A stretch of DNA of 43,583 nt from NCBI GenBank assembly GCA_910578975.1, contig CAJTRZ010000014.1, forward strand, positions 1 through 43,583, written 5' to 3'. How positions within the stretch are numbered: the first letter of the stretch is position 1; every line of letters starts with the position of its first letter. This DNA is from an uncultured Eubacterium sp. GTDB lineage: Bacteria > Bacillota > Clostridia > Lachnospirales > Lachnospiraceae. Position numbers and translations under genes: made by a program. The notes beneath the pieces were generated by a model, which saw only the letters and a list, made by a program, of their open reading frames with translations, was not told the origin of the DNA and made no database searches. This document shows, one piece after another, positions 33,527-41,660 of the stretch.

Positions 33527-34633
33527 ATGTATGATGTTTTTATTCAGAACGGAACTGAAAAAATACAAATTAATGGACAAAGAACGTTTAACAGAATAGA
33601 GGGTAAAACAACAGATGAAGAGAATAAAATACCATCATTTACATTTGAAATATACCCTAACAATCAAGGTTTTCATAAAATACAAGAGTTTGTTACGTTA
33701 GTTGTCGTAAAGGATGGGGAAGATACAGTTTTTGATGGCAGGGTTTTAATAGCAATACCAAGTGTTGATGGACAAGGTGTTGTAAAAAAAACAGTAACGT
33801 GTGAAGGAATTTTGGGATTTCTAAATGACAGTATGGCATATCCATATAGATTTAAAGATGTAAAAAAGCAGATTGAAATGATGATAATGTTTCATAATTC
33901 ACAAGTCGGTTCAGGAAAACGATTTGAGCTAGAGGATATAAATCTTGTAGCAGAATTGGAAAATCTGGAATATACCTGTGAAGATACAACGTGGACCGTA
34001 TTAACAAAAGAGTCATTTACAGATTACAATGTGCATTTAAGATATGAAGGGATAAGAAGGGAAAATCAACCGATTCTATTAAAAATATCGCATCCCGAGA
34101 AAATATCAAATCAAGATATAACATTACATGTAAACGCATCAAGCATTACAGTAACTCCGAATTTTGAAAATATGTGTACACGAGTTGTTCCACTAACAAA
34201 AGATGGATTTAGCATGGATAAAGTTTCAATATCTCTAAACAATTACTATGTACAGAATGAGGAAGCAGTAAAAAAATACGGAGTAATTACAAAAGTTGTA
34301 AAGTTTGAGAATATAACAAAAACGACCTCATTAAAAAAGGCGGCTAAACAGTACCTACAGAATAATGAAGCAAAAACAATATCTGTAACATTAACAGCAT
34401 ATGACTTATCTGAGATGGGTTTGACATCAGAAAAATTCGTTATAGGTAGTAAATATTATATAGACTGCAAAGAGTTGGAATATAGTGCAAGTCACAGATT
34501 AACCAAAATAACGAGGGATATTAATAATACATGGGATACAACATTAGAGTTTGGAAGTAATTCATATTCGATAAAATCACTCGTGGCAAAAAACAAAAAT
34601 ATAAGTTATATGGAAATAGAAGAGGGAGAGTAA
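33527..34633 (+). CDS. Tail-associated hub protein (Tal/gp44-like)
   Basis: The 368-residue protein starts with MYDVFIQNGTEKIQINGQRT and has the beta-rich layout of siphovirus tail-tip hub proteins related to gp44/gp27. It lacks an obvious C-terminal peptidase domain. It directly follows Dit without a gap and would close the tail tube. Confidence 0.75.
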   Translation: MYDVFIQNGTEKIQINGQRTFNRIEGKTTDEENKIPSFTFEIYPNNQGFHKIQEFVTLVVVKDGEDTVFDGRVLIAIPSVDGQGVVKKTVTCEGILGFLNDSMAYPYRFKDVKKQIEMMIMFHNSQVGSGKRFELEDINLVAELENLEYTCEDTTWTVLTKESFTDYNVHLRYEGIRRENQPILLKISHPEKISNQDITLHVNASSITVTPNFENMCTRVVPLTKDGFSMDKVSISLNNYYVQNEEAVKKYGVITKVVKFENITKTTSLKKAAKQYLQNNEAKTISVTLTAYDLSEMGLTSEKFVIGSKYYIDCKELEYSASHRLTKITRDINNTWDTTLEFGSNSYSIKSLVAKNKNISYMEIEEGE

Positions 34634-34637
34634 AGAC

Positions 34638-35939
34638 ATGAGAGATAACGTTATTAGCATATCGACAAAAGAAATAAGCGCTTCAAATATTCTATATCAG
34701 CATGATACAGGGCAGATTATAGAATTTGTTGAACCAATATCAGATCATACTATGGTGTTGATGGAAAATCATTATGTACAACCAAAAGCTATTCCACAAT
34801 ATGTAGAGGACAATAGAGTTGAAATACCGAATGAATTACTCCAAGAAAAAGGCACGTTGATAGTTACAGTAAAGTTGATTGATGAAAAATCAGAAACAAC
34901 GCAAAAAGTAATTAAAATACATATAAAAGAAGGAGCTGATAAGGATACAAAAGTACCTGAAGAAAATCAACAAACATTTATTGAGAAGATAATGGAGATC
35001 ATAAATTCGGCAAAGGAGATGGTTAAATCCATTCGGGAAGATGCCAACAATGGAGTGTTCAAGGGCGACAAAGGAGATACTGGTCCAGTTGGTCCTCCAG
35101 GTGAGCCAGGCAAAGATGGTATTCCTGGTACTAACGGCGAAGATGGATATACTCCAGTCAAAGGTGTTGATTATTTTACCAAAGACGAAAAAGTAGAAAT
35201 GGTACAAGATGTGGCAGAGAGAATTGATTTATCTGATAAACCAACAAAATTCAAATTAAAAGGCAACAATGAGCCTACAACCAATGCGAGTGAATATCCA
35301 GATGTAAAATTAGGTGATATTTGTGTCAATGAAGGTTACCGTGCTTGGATTTGTGAGTATCTGCACAAAGACTCTAATACAGTGGTATGGAGCGAAATAA
35401 TAACTCCAGCAAGTCCATATCTTTCAGGTAATTATTATACTAAAAATTTAATAGACAATATGCTGAAAGATAAAGCAGACAAGAACGAATGGGAATTATT
35501 TAATACATATGAGGCAGATGGAGAGACTGGAGGATTTGAGTACACTTCGGCATCTGGAATTAAAGCAAAAGAACTCAAGGTGGTTGGTTATGGATTAACA
35601 TTTTCAGCCCCCTCAAACATCAACCTGGGATTTCGAACATCAGCAAATCCGTATTCTTCGGGTCATAAGCAACTTGTCTTTGGTAACGGAGTGGTGAAGG
35701 ATGCGACATATCAATTAGAGGGGCTGATAAAGCGAATCGGAGAAGATAAGATATTAGTTTCAATGGAGCTGTGGGCAGAACGATCAGTAGCAACAACAAA
35801 TGTTCTTAAACGACAGCATATTTTTACTGATAAAGAAATTATTGAGGGAAACAACATTGTTTATCTATGTTCAACAGTTTCATCAGGCAATAAAATAAAT
35901 TCTGGAACGATAGAGACATATGTAAGAAAGAGGTATTAA
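34638..35939 (+). CDS. Baseplate/tail fibre protein with a collagen-like segment
   Basis: The 433-residue protein has an N-terminal BppU-like domain (about 1-100) and a helical stretch (about 110-140). Nine consecutive Gly-X-Y triplets follow (about 144-170; GPVGPPGEPGKDGIPG), then a middle region and a beta-rich C-terminal domain ending in YVRKRY. Collagen-like triplets trimerise phage fibres. It is the best candidate for the receptor-binding protein and is not the DGR target. GAGGGAGAG precedes the ATG. Confidence 0.78.
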   Translation: MRDNVISISTKEISASNILYQHDTGQIIEFVEPISDHTMVLMENHYVQPKAIPQYVEDNRVEIPNELLQEKGTLIVTVKLIDEKSETTQKVIKIHIKEGADKDTKVPEENQQTFIEKIMEIINSAKEMVKSIREDANNGVFKGDKGDTGPVGPPGEPGKDGIPGTNGEDGYTPVKGVDYFTKDEKVEMVQDVAERIDLSDKPTKFKLKGNNEPTTNASEYPDVKLGDICVNEGYRAWICEYLHKDSNTVVWSEIITPASPYLSGNYYTKNLIDNMLKDKADKNEWELFNTYEADGETGGFEYTSASGIKAKELKVVGYGLTFSAPSNINLGFRTSANPYSSGHKQLVFGNGVVKDATYQLEGLIKRIGEDKILVSMELWAERSVATTNVLKRQHIFTDKEIIEGNNIVYLCSTVSSGNKINSGTIETYVRKRY

Positions 35940-36038
35940 ATGAAAGTATTGAGAGACGGAGAAGTTGTCGAGCTAACAGAGGAAGAGGAAGCGTTGTTTA
36001 ATACGGAAATCCCAGAAGAAAGTGAGGTACAGGAGTGA
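35940..36038 (+). CDS. Small acidic protein, 32 residues (XkdX-like position)
   Basis: The frame begins MKVLRDGEVVELTEEEEALF and is very acidic. It starts after AAGAGG and overlaps the next gene's GTG start. Tiny acidic proteins between fibre and holin genes are common in Firmicute phages, but the function is unknown. Confidence 0.5.
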   Translation: MKVLRDGEVVELTEEEEALFNTEIPEESEVQE

Positions 36039-36334
36039 CGTTATATCAGATTTTATCAGCAATAGGAGTACCATCTCTGATGGGGGCTATTGCGCTGAGT
36101 ATTTTTAATTATATTAAATCGAAGTCAGCATCAAGTCGGCTCATCAAAGAAGGTGTGCTTGCTATTCTACATAATAGGATATACACCCTAGGGAAGCAAT
36201 ACATAGAGCAGGGACATATATCTTTGGAAGATATGAAAGATTTCGAATATTTATATGATGCATATCACAACTTAGGTGGAAATGGAACAGGAACAGAAAT
36301 TTATGAAAGAGTTAAAAATCTACCAATTAGGTAG
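36035..36334 (+). CDS. Membrane-anchored lysis-region protein, GTG start
   Basis: The 99-residue product has one N-terminal hydrophobic segment (about 4-26) followed by a helical soluble part (LYDAYHNLGGNGTGTEIYERV). I recall similar proteins beside holin genes in clostridial phages. It may assist or antagonise the holin, but this is not established. Confidence 0.6.
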   Translation: MTLYQILSAIGVPSLMGAIALSIFNYIKSKSASSRLIKEGVLAILHNRIYTLGKQYIEQGHISLEDMKDFEYLYDAYHNLGGNGTGTEIYERVKNLPIR

Positions 36335-36348
36335 TGAAAGGAGAATTT

Positions 36349-36558
36349 ATGAGTAACAAAATAAAGAAATGGGTAAAAGCAGCAGGAGTGAGAGCAGCTA
36401 AAACAATGGCACAGACGGCAGTATCTATGTTGACAGTAGGACAGGCAGTTGTTGAAGTAAATTGGGTTAATGTGATTTCTGTATCAATTACAGCAGGGAT
36501 CATTTCAGTTTTAACATCTGTGAAAGGATTGCCAGAAATAAAGGAAAGTGAGGAATAA
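36349..36558 (+). CDS. Phage holin, r1t type
   Basis: The 69-residue protein has a basic start and two hydrophobic segments, the second being VISVSITAGIISVLTSVKGLPE, which fits the r1t holin family. It forms membrane lesions that let the amidase reach the wall. ATG at 36349 follows GAAAGGAGAATTT; the frame from 36334 lacks a site. Confidence 0.82.
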   Translation: MSNKIKKWVKAAGVRAAKTMAQTAVSMLTVGQAVVEVNWVNVISVSITAGIISVLTSVKGLPEIKESEE

Positions 36559-36561
36559 GAT

Positions 36562-37257
36562 ATGAAGATTAAACAGAAATTAGCCAATGCATATAATTGG
36601 CTCAAAGGTGTATTCAAAAAGTCGTACATAGTAATACATTACTCCGCAGGAGATAAAGATACAGCGGACAACAATGCCACATATTTTGCAAGAGAAAAAA
36701 CAGGAACATCTGCAAATGTTTTTATAGATGATAATGGTGAGAGAATGTCCGTTCCGTTGGATGCTACAGCATATCATTGTGGAGTAGATTATTCTGGTGG
36801 TAAAGCACCATATTGGGGAAAGTGTACAAATAAAAACAGCATAGGCATTGAAATGTGTGGTATTGCAAAAGACAAAATTTTAGATATTAGAAACAAGACT
36901 ATCAAAAATACTGTCGAGTACACCAGAAAGTTAATGAAAAAGTATAAAATCAAAGTCAAAAATGTAATTCGTCATTATGATGTATGCGGAAAGAATTGCC
37001 CCGCTCCATTTGTAAAAGAGCCATTTGCATGGGATTGTTTTAAGTTAAACCTGCAGACACCTTTCACGGTCAAAACCACGAAGAATGGTGTGAGGTTATT
37101 TGATAAGCTAGGTGGTAAAGTAGTTAAGCGTTGGAAGAAAGGTAAGAAATTGACTATTACAGAAGTCTATCTGGAGAATGGTGAGTTGTATGGAAAGGGT
37201 GAGAAAACAAAGAAATACCAAAAGTTAAAACGTACTACATATAAGAAATATTTATGA
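36562..37257 (+). CDS. Endolysin: N-acetylmuramoyl-L-alanine amidase
   Basis: The 231-residue enzyme has an Amidase_2 catalytic domain (about 20-150) with zinc ligands His26 (VIHYSAG), His138 (IRHYDVCG) and Cys146 (CPAP). A basic SH3-like C-terminal domain (about 165-231) probably binds the wall. It cuts the bond between muramic acid and L-alanine to lyse the host. It starts 3 nt after the holin stop. Confidence 0.92.
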   Translation: MKIKQKLANAYNWLKGVFKKSYIVIHYSAGDKDTADNNATYFAREKTGTSANVFIDDNGERMSVPLDATAYHCGVDYSGGKAPYWGKCTNKNSIGIEMCGIAKDKILDIRNKTIKNTVEYTRKLMKKYKIKVKNVIRHYDVCGKNCPAPFVKEPFAWDCFKLNLQTPFTVKTTKNGVRLFDKLGGKVVKRWKKGKKLTITEVYLENGELYGKGEKTKKYQKLKRTTYKKYL

Positions 37258-37272
37258 ATTAGGAGAGAAAAT

Positions 37273-37821
37273 ATGGGAATAAGCGAAATAGTAGAAAAAA
37301 TTAGAACAGCAGTTTATGCAAGAGATGTAAGAAATGCTATAGCAGATGGAATTGAGAATGCAAACCTTACAGCGACACAAGCTGTTGAAAAGGCAACAGC
37401 AGCACAGGGGGAAATAGATAAGGCAATAGCAGGAAAAATAGGAGCCACAATTATTGATTTTGGAAATGTTACGGGAACAGAAGAATCTACTCCTTTAAGA
37501 CCAATGGATATTATGGGAGATGCTGTATCTAAAGCGAATGGCATGATTCGAGGGGAGAAAAGTGGAAAGTATTTGTATATAATTAATGCAAAGGTTGGAC
37601 AAAATATAGTAATGCATTTTTATCCCTCAGAAAATGTAAGAGCTGAAATGTTAGATGTTCCTAATTTTGATGATGCACTCATGTTTATTAATAAGATGGG
37701 GGGAGTAGTAACCCTTACAGAGGATAAATATTGGTTGCCAATGGTTTACACTGATCATCCTGAAAGTGGCTCATATCTTTTGGATGCAAAGATAATGCTC
37801 ATAAGGATAGGAGAGGCTTAA
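37273..37821 (+). CDS. Fibre-like protein located after the endolysin
   Basis: The 182-residue product begins with IVEKIRTAVYARDVRNAIADGI, a motif common at the N-terminus of phage baseplate/tail fibre proteins, then an alanine-rich helix and a beta-type domain. Lying downstream of the lysin and next to attR, it is either a displaced receptor-binding component or a lysogenic conversion gene. AGGAGAG precedes the ATG. Confidence 0.6.
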   Translation: MGISEIVEKIRTAVYARDVRNAIADGIENANLTATQAVEKATAAQGEIDKAIAGKIGATIIDFGNVTGTEESTPLRPMDIMGDAVSKANGMIRGEKSGKYLYIINAKVGQNIVMHFYPSENVRAEMLDVPNFDDALMFINKMGGVVTLTEDKYWLPMVYTDHPESGSYLLDAKIMLIRIGEA

Positions 37822-37969
37822 AATATGTTTTGGTATTTTAGAGATTGTTTTACAACAGGAAAATAAAGGGTAATAATTGAATAAAAAAGATTATAATTGG
37901 TTGCAGGTGGGTTACAAAATTGTCTTTATATATAAATAAAATAGGTAACCTTAACCAAGAGCTATGATA
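37822..37969. other. Right phage end, no gene
   Basis: No convincing frame is seen. It carries GTGGGTTACA (37907-37916), similar to GTGGGCTACA near attL, and the inverted repeat GAGCTAT-G-ATAGCTC (37959-37973) overlapping the start of the attR core, a possible integrase core-binding site. Confidence 0.45.
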
Positions 37970-37990
37970 GCTCAGGGTGTTTGCTAATTG
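37970..37990 (+). repeat. attR core, 21 bp direct repeat
   Basis: Identical to 5200-5220. To its left the phage carries GCTATGATA, close to the host GCTATGCTC, so attP mimics a few more gdhA codons. To its right host sequence resumes. Confidence 0.92.
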
Positions 37991-38018
37991 CAAATTGAAA
38001 GTTAAAAATAAAAGCGAG

Positions 38019-38047
38019 AAGGGACTTGTAAAAAAGTCCCTTTTTTG
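38019..38047 (+). terminator. Original gdhA terminator, displaced by the prophage
   Basis: AAGGGACTT (38019-38027) pairs with AAGTCCCTT (38034-38042), followed by six T's. In the uninfected chromosome it would lie about 30 nt after the gdhA stop codon. Confidence 0.85.
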
Positions 38048-38056
38048 TTGCAAAAA

Positions 38057-38100
38057 CCCGGCAGGCGATATTGTGCTTGCACAAAATATCATTTGCCGGG
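38057..38100. repeat. Second hairpin in the host intergenic region
   Basis: CCCGGCA (38057-38063) pairs with TGCCGGG (38094-38100). The inner stem GATATT..GTG pairs with CACAAAATATC around CTTG, with a small bulge. There is no T-run, so it looks like a repeat-type element or mRNA-end protector rather than a terminator. Confidence 0.55.
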
Positions 38101-38113
38101 CGTAAGAATAACG

Positions 38114-38152
38114 AGAATCCGTATCAGCATTGGCTGACACGGATTCTGCTTT
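38114..38152. terminator. Third hairpin, strong terminator
   Basis: Arms 38114-38128 and 38133-38147 pair at 14 of 15 positions around a 4-nt loop, followed by GCTTTTT. It lies between the displaced gdhA end and the convergent penicillin-binding protein gene. Confidence 0.8.
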
Positions 38153-38212
38153 TTAGAGGATTTCCCTTTTTAGACACTCTACTTGACAAAGTCTCTTTAT
38201 AGGAAAAATATA

Positions 38213-40807
38213 TTACTGATTTTCTGGTGTACTTTGTTTGTTTTTATTGTCCGGTATCTTTTTGGTCTGATCAGGTTTTTGAGTAGGATCATCATTGCCG
38301 GATTTTATTTTATTCGTTGTTGATTCAGTAGTGGACTTCTTTGTGACATCATTAGAGTTTGCTTTGGTGGTAGTATTTTCTCTGCTATTTTTTGTATAAT
38401 CATAATTGTTTGAGTAATTACTTGAATGCCAATTACATTTTCCGGGTTCACTGCCGGATTTGTAATATTCTATATGCGTTTTTGGGCAAACTCCCTTGAT
38501 TGCAACTTTTCCTGAAGAATCACAAATCTCTACAGAATGAACATTTTTTCCACGCTTAAAATCTTTCTTTTTATAATTTTTAGCTTCATCAATTCTGGAC
38601 ATTATTTTTGACCATAAACGTTCGTGAAAAGCCTGATCACCAGAAAGTGATTTATTTTCATCATATCCTGTCCAGATTGATGCAGTAAGATATGGAGTAT
38701 ATCCAGCAAACCATAAATCATACTCGCTGGATGTTGTACCTGTTTTGCCAGCAGCAGGCATGCCATCTGATAGTTTACAGGCAGTACCAGTACCTGATGT
38801 TACTACGCTTTCAAGTGCCTCTGTCAAAAGTGCAGCAGTGGATTCTTTTAAAACAGTACGAGTCTGTGGTCTTGTTCGATCCAATATAACACGACCATTG
38901 CTGTCAATTACCTGAGAGTAAAATGCCGGTTTGGTGTATGTTCCTAAATTTGCAATGGAAGCATAAGCGGCAGTCATTTCTAAGTTTGTAACACCATCTG
39001 TAATACCACCGAGCGCCAAAGCCTGTTGGATATCGGAGGTGACAGAACCATCTTTTTCTACACGATTATCCACTAGCGTTGTAAAACCAAAATTACACAA
39101 ATAATCATAGCCTAATTGTGGTGTTATTTCTGTTAATGTTTTGACAGCACAGATATTCATAGAATCAGCGATTGCTTTTTTAACAGTTACAGTTCCACGA
39201 TATCCTTTATACCAGTTTTTCACCGGGCGGCCATTAGAGTAACTATATGGTTCATCTACAATAGTAGTAGAGAGGGTATATCCCATTGTGTCAATAGCTG
39301 GTGCATAGGCTGATAATACCTTAAATGTCGAACCTGGCTGACGTGTAGAATCAGTCGCACGATTTAGAGATAAACTAACATTTTTCTTTCCACGTCCTCC
39401 AACAACAGCTTTGACATATCCGGTGTTTTGATCCATTACCGTAAATGAAACCTGAGGTTGCGGATTATAGTAGAGTGTTTCGTATTGAGTGTATCCCTTT
39501 TTCTTACTTAATCCTTTTTTATAATATTTTTTCTTTAAATGTTTTTTGTATTCTTCTACAGTAGCTTTAGCGGCTTCTTTTGAAGAGTAAATTAATTGGT
39601 AACTGCTGTCTCCTAATACAGTTTTGTGATATGCGCTGATATCACTTTCATCATAGTTATCTACTGTGCCGTCAGGATTTTGTACTGACCATGCCCAGTT
39701 TATAGAATAATAAATAGAGTAAGGATAATTAGAATCATCGGAAGTTTCTTCATCACAAATCTGCTGAATCTTTGAATCCTGTGTTGAATAGATTTTAAGA
39801 CCTCCGCTGTATACTGCATTGTATGCCTGAGTATAAGTATATCCCTTGGTTTTCTGTAAATCTTCCATAACCTGATTGATTACTTCGTCTACGAAGTAGG
39901 AATAAATGTTTTTATTATTCTTCTCTAATTTGTTATTTACTTTTTGAATTCTTGAATAAACATCATCTTTGAGTGCCTCTTTATATTCTTTTTTTGAAAT
40001 ATGTCCGGCGGCACGCATATTCTTCAGAACCTTCTTACGACGCTTTGCGTTTTTATTAGGATGAGTAATTGGGTTAAGTGCAGAAGGATTCTGAGTAATA
40101 GAAGCAATAACAGCAGATTCAGAAATCGTCAGTTTACTGACATCTTTATTAAAATATCTTAGAGAAGCGGCCTGAACACCTAATGTGTTAGAACCTAGGT
40201 TAATTGTATTTAAATATGTCTCTAAAATAGTTTCTTTTGATGTGACTTTTTCAAGCTGTACTGCCAGATATTGTTCCTGTATTTTTCTTTTTACAGAAGC
40301 CATAAAAGTTTCATTTGTCCAGCTGGTAAACACGTTGTTTTTTAATACCTGCTGCGTCAGCGTACTAGCACCTTCTGATGCATGCATTGTAGTAACTGCA
40401 ATAAAAGCAGCTCTGCCAATACCCTGAATATCAATTCCGTTATGCTCATAAAAACGGGCATCTTCTGTGTCAATAAATGCCCAACGCAAATGCTCAGGAA
40501 CCTGATCCAGAGAAACTTTAATTCTGTTAGAACCTGTCGTAATTAATTTTGCAATCTCTTTGTTTTTAGAGTCGTAAACAGTAGTAGAATACGACGATGG
40601 TACAATAGAAACATCATCTATGGAAGGTGCACTTTTTATGATTCCATGGATGATACCAAGAAATAAAAATCCTGCTATAATAATAAAAAGCACTAATATA
40701 TATAAGAAAAATTTGAATGTTCCTACCAAAGATTTAGAGATTACTTTTCGTTGTATTGATACTAAATCTTTTTGTTTATCAATGGTCTCTTTGTATCCGA
40801 AATTCAT
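38213..40807 (-). CDS. Class A penicillin-binding protein (bifunctional glycosyltransferase/transpeptidase)
   Basis: The 864-residue protein has a cytoplasmic start, one membrane segment (about 32-57), a GT51 glycosyltransferase domain and a transpeptidase domain. The GT51 domain has TEDARFYEHNGID with Glu115 and GASTLTQQ near 147. The transpeptidase has the active Ser493 in STFK, the SxN motif Ser549-Met-Asn and KTG at 688-690. A low-complexity Ser/Thr/Lys tail follows. It polymerises and cross-links peptidoglycan outside the membrane, like PBP1A/PonA. AGGAGG precedes the ATG. Confidence 0.95.
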   Translation of the reverse strand: MNFGYKETIDKQKDLVSIQRKVISKSLVGTFKFFLYILVLFIIIAGFLFLGIIHGIIKSAPSIDDVSIVPSSYSTTVYDSKNKEIAKLITTGSNRIKVSLDQVPEHLRWAFIDTEDARFYEHNGIDIQGIGRAAFIAVTTMHASEGASTLTQQVLKNNVFTSWTNETFMASVKRKIQEQYLAVQLEKVTSKETILETYLNTINLGSNTLGVQAASLRYFNKDVSKLTISESAVIASITQNPSALNPITHPNKNAKRRKKVLKNMRAAGHISKKEYKEALKDDVYSRIQKVNNKLEKNNKNIYSYFVDEVINQVMEDLQKTKGYTYTQAYNAVYSGGLKIYSTQDSKIQQICDEETSDDSNYPYSIYYSINWAWSVQNPDGTVDNYDESDISAYHKTVLGDSSYQLIYSSKEAAKATVEEYKKHLKKKYYKKGLSKKKGYTQYETLYYNPQPQVSFTVMDQNTGYVKAVVGGRGKKNVSLSLNRATDSTRQPGSTFKVLSAYAPAIDTMGYTLSTTIVDEPYSYSNGRPVKNWYKGYRGTVTVKKAIADSMNICAVKTLTEITPQLGYDYLCNFGFTTLVDNRVEKDGSVTSDIQQALALGGITDGVTNLEMTAAYASIANLGTYTKPAFYSQVIDSNGRVILDRTRPQTRTVLKESTAALLTEALESVVTSGTGTACKLSDGMPAAGKTGTTSSEYDLWFAGYTPYLTASIWTGYDENKSLSGDQAFHERLWSKIMSRIDEAKNYKKKDFKRGKNVHSVEICDSSGKVAIKGVCPKTHIEYYKSGSEPGKCNWHSSNYSNNYDYTKNSRENTTTKANSNDVTKKSTTESTTNKIKSGNDDPTQKPDQTKKIPDNKNKQSTPENQ

Positions 40808-40829
40808 ACAAAACCTCCTATTCCGTTCA

Positions 40830-40835
40830 ATTATA
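40830..40835 (-). promoter_or_regulatory. Extended -10 promoter of the penicillin-binding protein gene
   Basis: On the minus strand TTGATATAAT gives TATAAT with the TGn extension, about 25 nt upstream of the start codon; the -35 box is weak. Confidence 0.45.
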
Positions 40836-40972
40836 TCAAAACTCCTAGATTAAATAAAGGGGAAATAAGGCGAAATCTGGATATACAGGAAAATGTATGG
40901 TAAGATAATAAATGCTATGTTTTTAGTGATAATATGTAAAATTTATTGAGTAATTAGGAAAAAGGAAATTTC

Positions 40973-41605
40973 ATGGAAGAGTTTTTTATTGTTGAAAAGG
41001 CAGGACAGGGAGAAGTTATAGAAAAAAAGTCCAGATTTATAGCACATGTTCTGCCGGTACAAAGCGAAGAAGAAGCTTTGACACATATTGAAAGAATTAA
41101 AAAAGAATATTGGGATGCAAGACATAATTGTTATGCATTTATAATAGGAAGAAATAGTGAAATACAAAGGTTTAGCGATGATGGAGAGCCTCAGGGAACA
41201 GCAGGGAAACCGATACTGGAAGTGTTAGTCAATGGAAACATTCGTAACACTTTAATTGTAGTTACAAGATATTTTGGAGGCACATTGTTAGGCACAGGAG
41301 GTTTGGTCCGTGCTTATGGGCTGTCGGCAAAAGAAGGGATACAAAATGCACTTGTGATGCGTGTATGCGAGGGTGTCAGCTTTGATTTGAGATGTGATTA
41401 TAACAGTAGTGGAAAGATTAAATATATTATGGGGCAGATGAATATTTCTGCAGAGGAAGAATATGGACAAGATGTAATTCTTCATATTAATATGAAGAAA
41501 AGTGATTTTAAAAAATTCCAAAGTCAGGTGGTAGATGCCACCAGTGGAAAAGCTGTCTGGGGAGAAAAGGAAATTACCCAATATAAGGAAAATATTGAAA
41601 AATAA
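40973..41605 (+). CDS. YigZ/IMPACT family protein
   Basis: The 210-residue protein has the UPF0029 N-terminal domain with KKSRFIAHVLPV, DARHNCYAFI, SDDGEPQGTAGKP and TRYFGGTLLGTGGLVRAY. The last two are signature motifs of the YigZ/YvyE family, with a C-terminal EF-G-like domain. The IMPACT relatives act in translation control, while the bacterial role is unclear. It lies 165 nt from the divergent penicillin-binding gene and upstream of typA. Confidence 0.92.
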   Translation: MEEFFIVEKAGQGEVIEKKSRFIAHVLPVQSEEEALTHIERIKKEYWDARHNCYAFIIGRNSEIQRFSDDGEPQGTAGKPILEVLVNGNIRNTLIVVTRYFGGTLLGTGGLVRAYGLSAKEGIQNALVMRVCEGVSFDLRCDYNSSGKIKYIMGQMNISAEEEYGQDVILHINMKKSDFKKFQSQVVDATSGKAVWGEKEITQYKENIEK

Positions 41606-41622
41606 AAAGATTGTGGTAGAAT
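41595..41622 (+). promoter_or_regulatory. Putative typA promoter
   Basis: TTGAAA (41595-41600) and TAGAAT (41617-41622) are 16 nt apart, overlapping the end of the YigZ gene, about 40 nt before typA. Confidence 0.5.
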
Positions 41623-41660
41623 AGGTAAGGCACTTTAGCCAAGTAAGGAAGGGATAAAAG

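Noticed and set aside
37850..38140. Minus-strand frame across attR
   Set aside because: It spans the recombination junction and terminators, lacks a ribosome site and has low-complexity composition.
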